Positions 5,551 through 5,634 of a stretch of DNA of 5,634 bases are shown one piece after another; the first letter of the stretch is position 1; the number at the start of each line of letters is the position of its first letter. The DNA comes from an uncultured Streptococcus sp. GTDB lineage: Bacteria; Bacillota; Bacilli; Lactobacillales; Aerococcaceae. The stretch is taken from positions 1 through 5,634 of the forward strand of contig CAJZJY010000079.1 of assembly GCA_916050055.1 (NCBI GenBank), given 5' to 3'. The notes beneath the pieces are model-generated. The model made no database searches, was not told the origin of the DNA, and saw only the letters and a list, made by a program, of their open reading frames with translations. Position numbers and translations under genes: made by a program.

Positions 5551-5634
5551 TAAGCGCCTTTCCTGGAGTTGAGTTCGAAATCGCAGAAATGGCGTGCGTT
5601 TCCTCAAACGTCCGCAGAACGTTTCACGTTCCTT
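5551..5634 (-). repeat. structured repeat-like element, right copy (inverted relative to left copy)
   Basis: Read on the minus strand, this segment aligns with the left edge of the window. It has the AAGG lead-in, a 6-bp hairpin GAACGT-gaa-ACGTTC (5631-5617), TGCGGA, a 5-bp hairpin CGTTT-gagg-AAACG (5610-5597), then TTTCTGC and TTCGAACTCAACT. The hairpin stems differ from those of the left copy, yet pairing is kept. The minus-strand sequence ends with AAGGCGCTTA (5560-5551), also present at 13-22, and runs directly into the terminator at 5548-5498. No open frame is shared convincingly with the other copy. The element continues beyond the window. Its identity is unknown; a dispersed intergenic repeat or a small structured RNA family are the main options. 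Confidence 0.55.

Noticed and set aside
1..5634. CRISPR array, tRNA or rRNA genes, insertion sequence or phage attachment site
   Set aside because: No regularly spaced repeats, tRNA cloverleaf, transposase frame or integrase was seen. The edge elements are inverted to each other like IS ends, but they flank ordinary core genes with conserved synteny, so a composite transposon is unlikely.

Overview
The window is an ordinary, densely coded piece of a low-to-moderate G+C Firmicutes chromosome. It most likely comes from the Lactobacillales, and a Carnobacteriaceae- or Aerococcaceae-like organism is my best guess. The reasons are strong AGGAGG-type ribosome binding sites, three TTG start codons, compact spacing, and gene content and order matching the B. 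subtilis yjbH-yjbO neighbourhood. The family-level guess is inference from recalled synteny and protein style, not from a search.

Layout. Positions 1-142 hold no convincing gene but carry a structured repeat-like element on the + strand, followed by a 13-bp-arm bidirectional terminator (143-169). On the minus strand lie yjbK (CYTH domain, 1590-1012) and spxH/yjbH (DsbA-like adaptor for Spx proteolysis, TTG start, 914-219), which has its own promoter and terminator. Positions 1591-1722 are a divergent promoter region. From it a + strand operon runs through relQ (small alarmone synthetase), nadK (NAD kinase), a RluA/RluD-family pseudouridine synthase (yjbO-like) and mgtE (magnesium channel). 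It is closed by a long bidirectional terminator (5498-5548). The last 84 bases carry a second, inverted copy of the structured element seen at the start.

Function. relQ, nadK and the pseudouridine synthase overlap by 4 nt at each junction (ATGA, TTGA), so their translation is probably coupled, and mgtE follows after only 17 nt. The operon joins (p)ppGpp synthesis, NADP supply, rRNA or other RNA modification and Mg2+ uptake, a stress and growth-control grouping. The divergent minus-strand genes encode a polyphosphate/nucleotide-binding type CYTH protein and the Spx adaptor. In B. subtilis truncated haemoglobin yjbI and other genes lie between the equivalents of spxH and yjbK; here they are absent.

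The most unusual observation is the pair of related elements at the two window edges. They are inverted relative to each other, share an ungapped 52-nt segment (36 identities by hand count) and two hairpins whose stems differ in sequence but keep pairing. Each one points into a strong bidirectional terminator. The protein-coding genes themselves are all recognisable families.
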